Positions 63,581-64,000 of a DNA stretch of 64,000 bases are shown one piece after another. The number at the start of each line of letters is the position of its first letter. The stretch's first letter is position 1. Made by a program: the position numbers and the translations under genes. Where the stretch lies: contig JAIOZL010000005.1 of assembly GCA_021740645.1 (NCBI GenBank), positions 1 through 64,000 of the forward strand, given 5' to 3'. Source of the DNA: Bacteroidales bacterium. GTDB taxonomy: Bacteria > Bacteroidota > Bacteroidia > Bacteroidales > JAADJA01. The notes under the pieces are model-generated. The model saw nothing but the letters and a program-made list of their open reading frames with translations. It ran no database searches and was not told the origin of the DNA.

Positions 63581-64000
63581 TTAGATGGGTGTAATATCAA
63601 GATTGAATGTGAATTTATAAAACAATTCAATGTGCAGTCCATTGTCAAGGCCTATCCTGAATCCAATCAACAACAATATTAAAATGACGAGGTAAAGCCA
63701 TTGAATCTGGTTGGGCTTTTTAAGTGTTTTAAACCCTTTAGAAGGTTTCGACATCCGGTTAAATAAAACCGGCAGCACAGCAAAGGCCATGGTAACCAAA
63801 TTCCCTGAATCGTAATTCATATTATTCGGCAGTTTGACAAGATAAATAAACGAGGCCCCGATCAACCAGGGTAAAACAACCTGGAAGAACAGAAACTTAA
63901 TTTTATTATTTTGCCTGATCCGGGTAACTGAATAGGAAGTCTCCAAAAAATTAGATGCAGCATAATATCCGATCAATCCAAGGATAAATAAAAAGACCAT
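63581..64000 (-). CDS. Multi-pass membrane protein, cut by the window edge
   Basis: The visible 139 residues contain three or four hydrophobic helices ('FFQVVLPWLIGASFIYLV' and 'WLYLVILILLLIGFRIGL' are clear) and end 'TFNLDITPI'. The frame is still open at base 64000, so the first visible Met may be internal and the N-terminus lies outside the window. Homology was not recognised. It is convergent with rnr, with 21 bases between stops. Confidence 0.55.
   Translation of the reverse strand: MVFLFILGLIGYYAASNFLETSYSVTRIRQNNKIKFLFFQVVLPWLIGASFIYLVKLPNNMNYDSGNLVTMAFAVLPVLFNRMSKPSKGFKTLKKPNQIQWLYLVILILLLIGFRIGLDNGLHIELFYKFTFNLDITPI

Overview
The window reads as chromosomal DNA of a Bacteroidota bacterium, probably of the order Bacteroidales/Marinilabiliales or a near relative; the rank is inference. 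Direct signs are seven large secreted proteins ending in a type IX secretion (T9SS) type-A C-terminal sorting domain, Bacteroidota-type -7 promoter boxes (TAnnTTTG, three with a TTG/TTTG about 20 nt upstream), a TonB-dependent receptor with a carboxypeptidase-like N-terminal domain, a pyrophosphate-type phosphofructokinase, an RNase H with a viroplasmin domain, and AT-rich intergenic DNA. No tRNA, rRNA, CRISPR array or phage module was seen.

Layout. 1-122: the last codons of an IS1595-like transposase, abutting a beta-helix secreted protein that looks cut off at its C-terminus. 1.5-10.9 kb: two giant T9SS cargo proteins on the minus strand, a PKD/anchor-J protein and a gingipain-type C25 cysteine peptidase, each with a terminator. 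11-16.8 kb: plus-strand housekeeping genes (PPi-phosphofructokinase, RND/MMPL exporter, RmlA nucleotidyltransferase, polyprenyl synthase). 16.9-29.9 kb: minus-strand ABC-F ATPase, a 2006-residue T9SS protein with three propeller-like repeats, aldehyde dehydrogenase, an 810-residue T9SS protein with an internal duplication, and a small lipoprotein. 30-40.9 kb: LuxE-like acyl-protein synthetase, SRAP DNA-repair protein, TonB receptor, UPF0316 membrane protein, sensor kinase, a DUF362 plus polyferredoxin pair, HemW and a zinc-ribbon membrane protein. 40.9-48.7 kb: a BNR-repeat protein with both a lipobox and a T9SS signal, a soluble six-PAS hybrid kinase, and an rRNA pseudouridine synthase. 48.8-60.2 kb: the most unusual part, four tiny Gly/Pro-rich secreted proteins interleaved with RNase H, an EndoI-type secreted nuclease and two T9SS giants. 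60.2-64 kb: ComF-like protein, a repeat-rich non-coding island, RNase R, and the end of a membrane protein.

How the genes work together. The T9SS cargos are probably surface or secreted proteins for degrading or sensing polymers; the secretion machinery itself is not in the window. The two nearest candidates for an undescribed system are the mini-protein family at 48.9-60.1 kb and the non-coding regions at 47.6-47.8 kb and 60.95-61.26 kb. In each mini-protein pair the core is almost unchanged while about half of its codons differ synonymously, which shows selection on the peptide. Each mini-protein is little more than a signal peptide, a Gly/Pro spacer, a GGG-[SA]-P-[IL]-[DG]-GG motif, one membrane helix and a basic tail, the architecture of a minimal sortase/exosortase-type substrate. 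Two of them sit directly behind T9SS giants.
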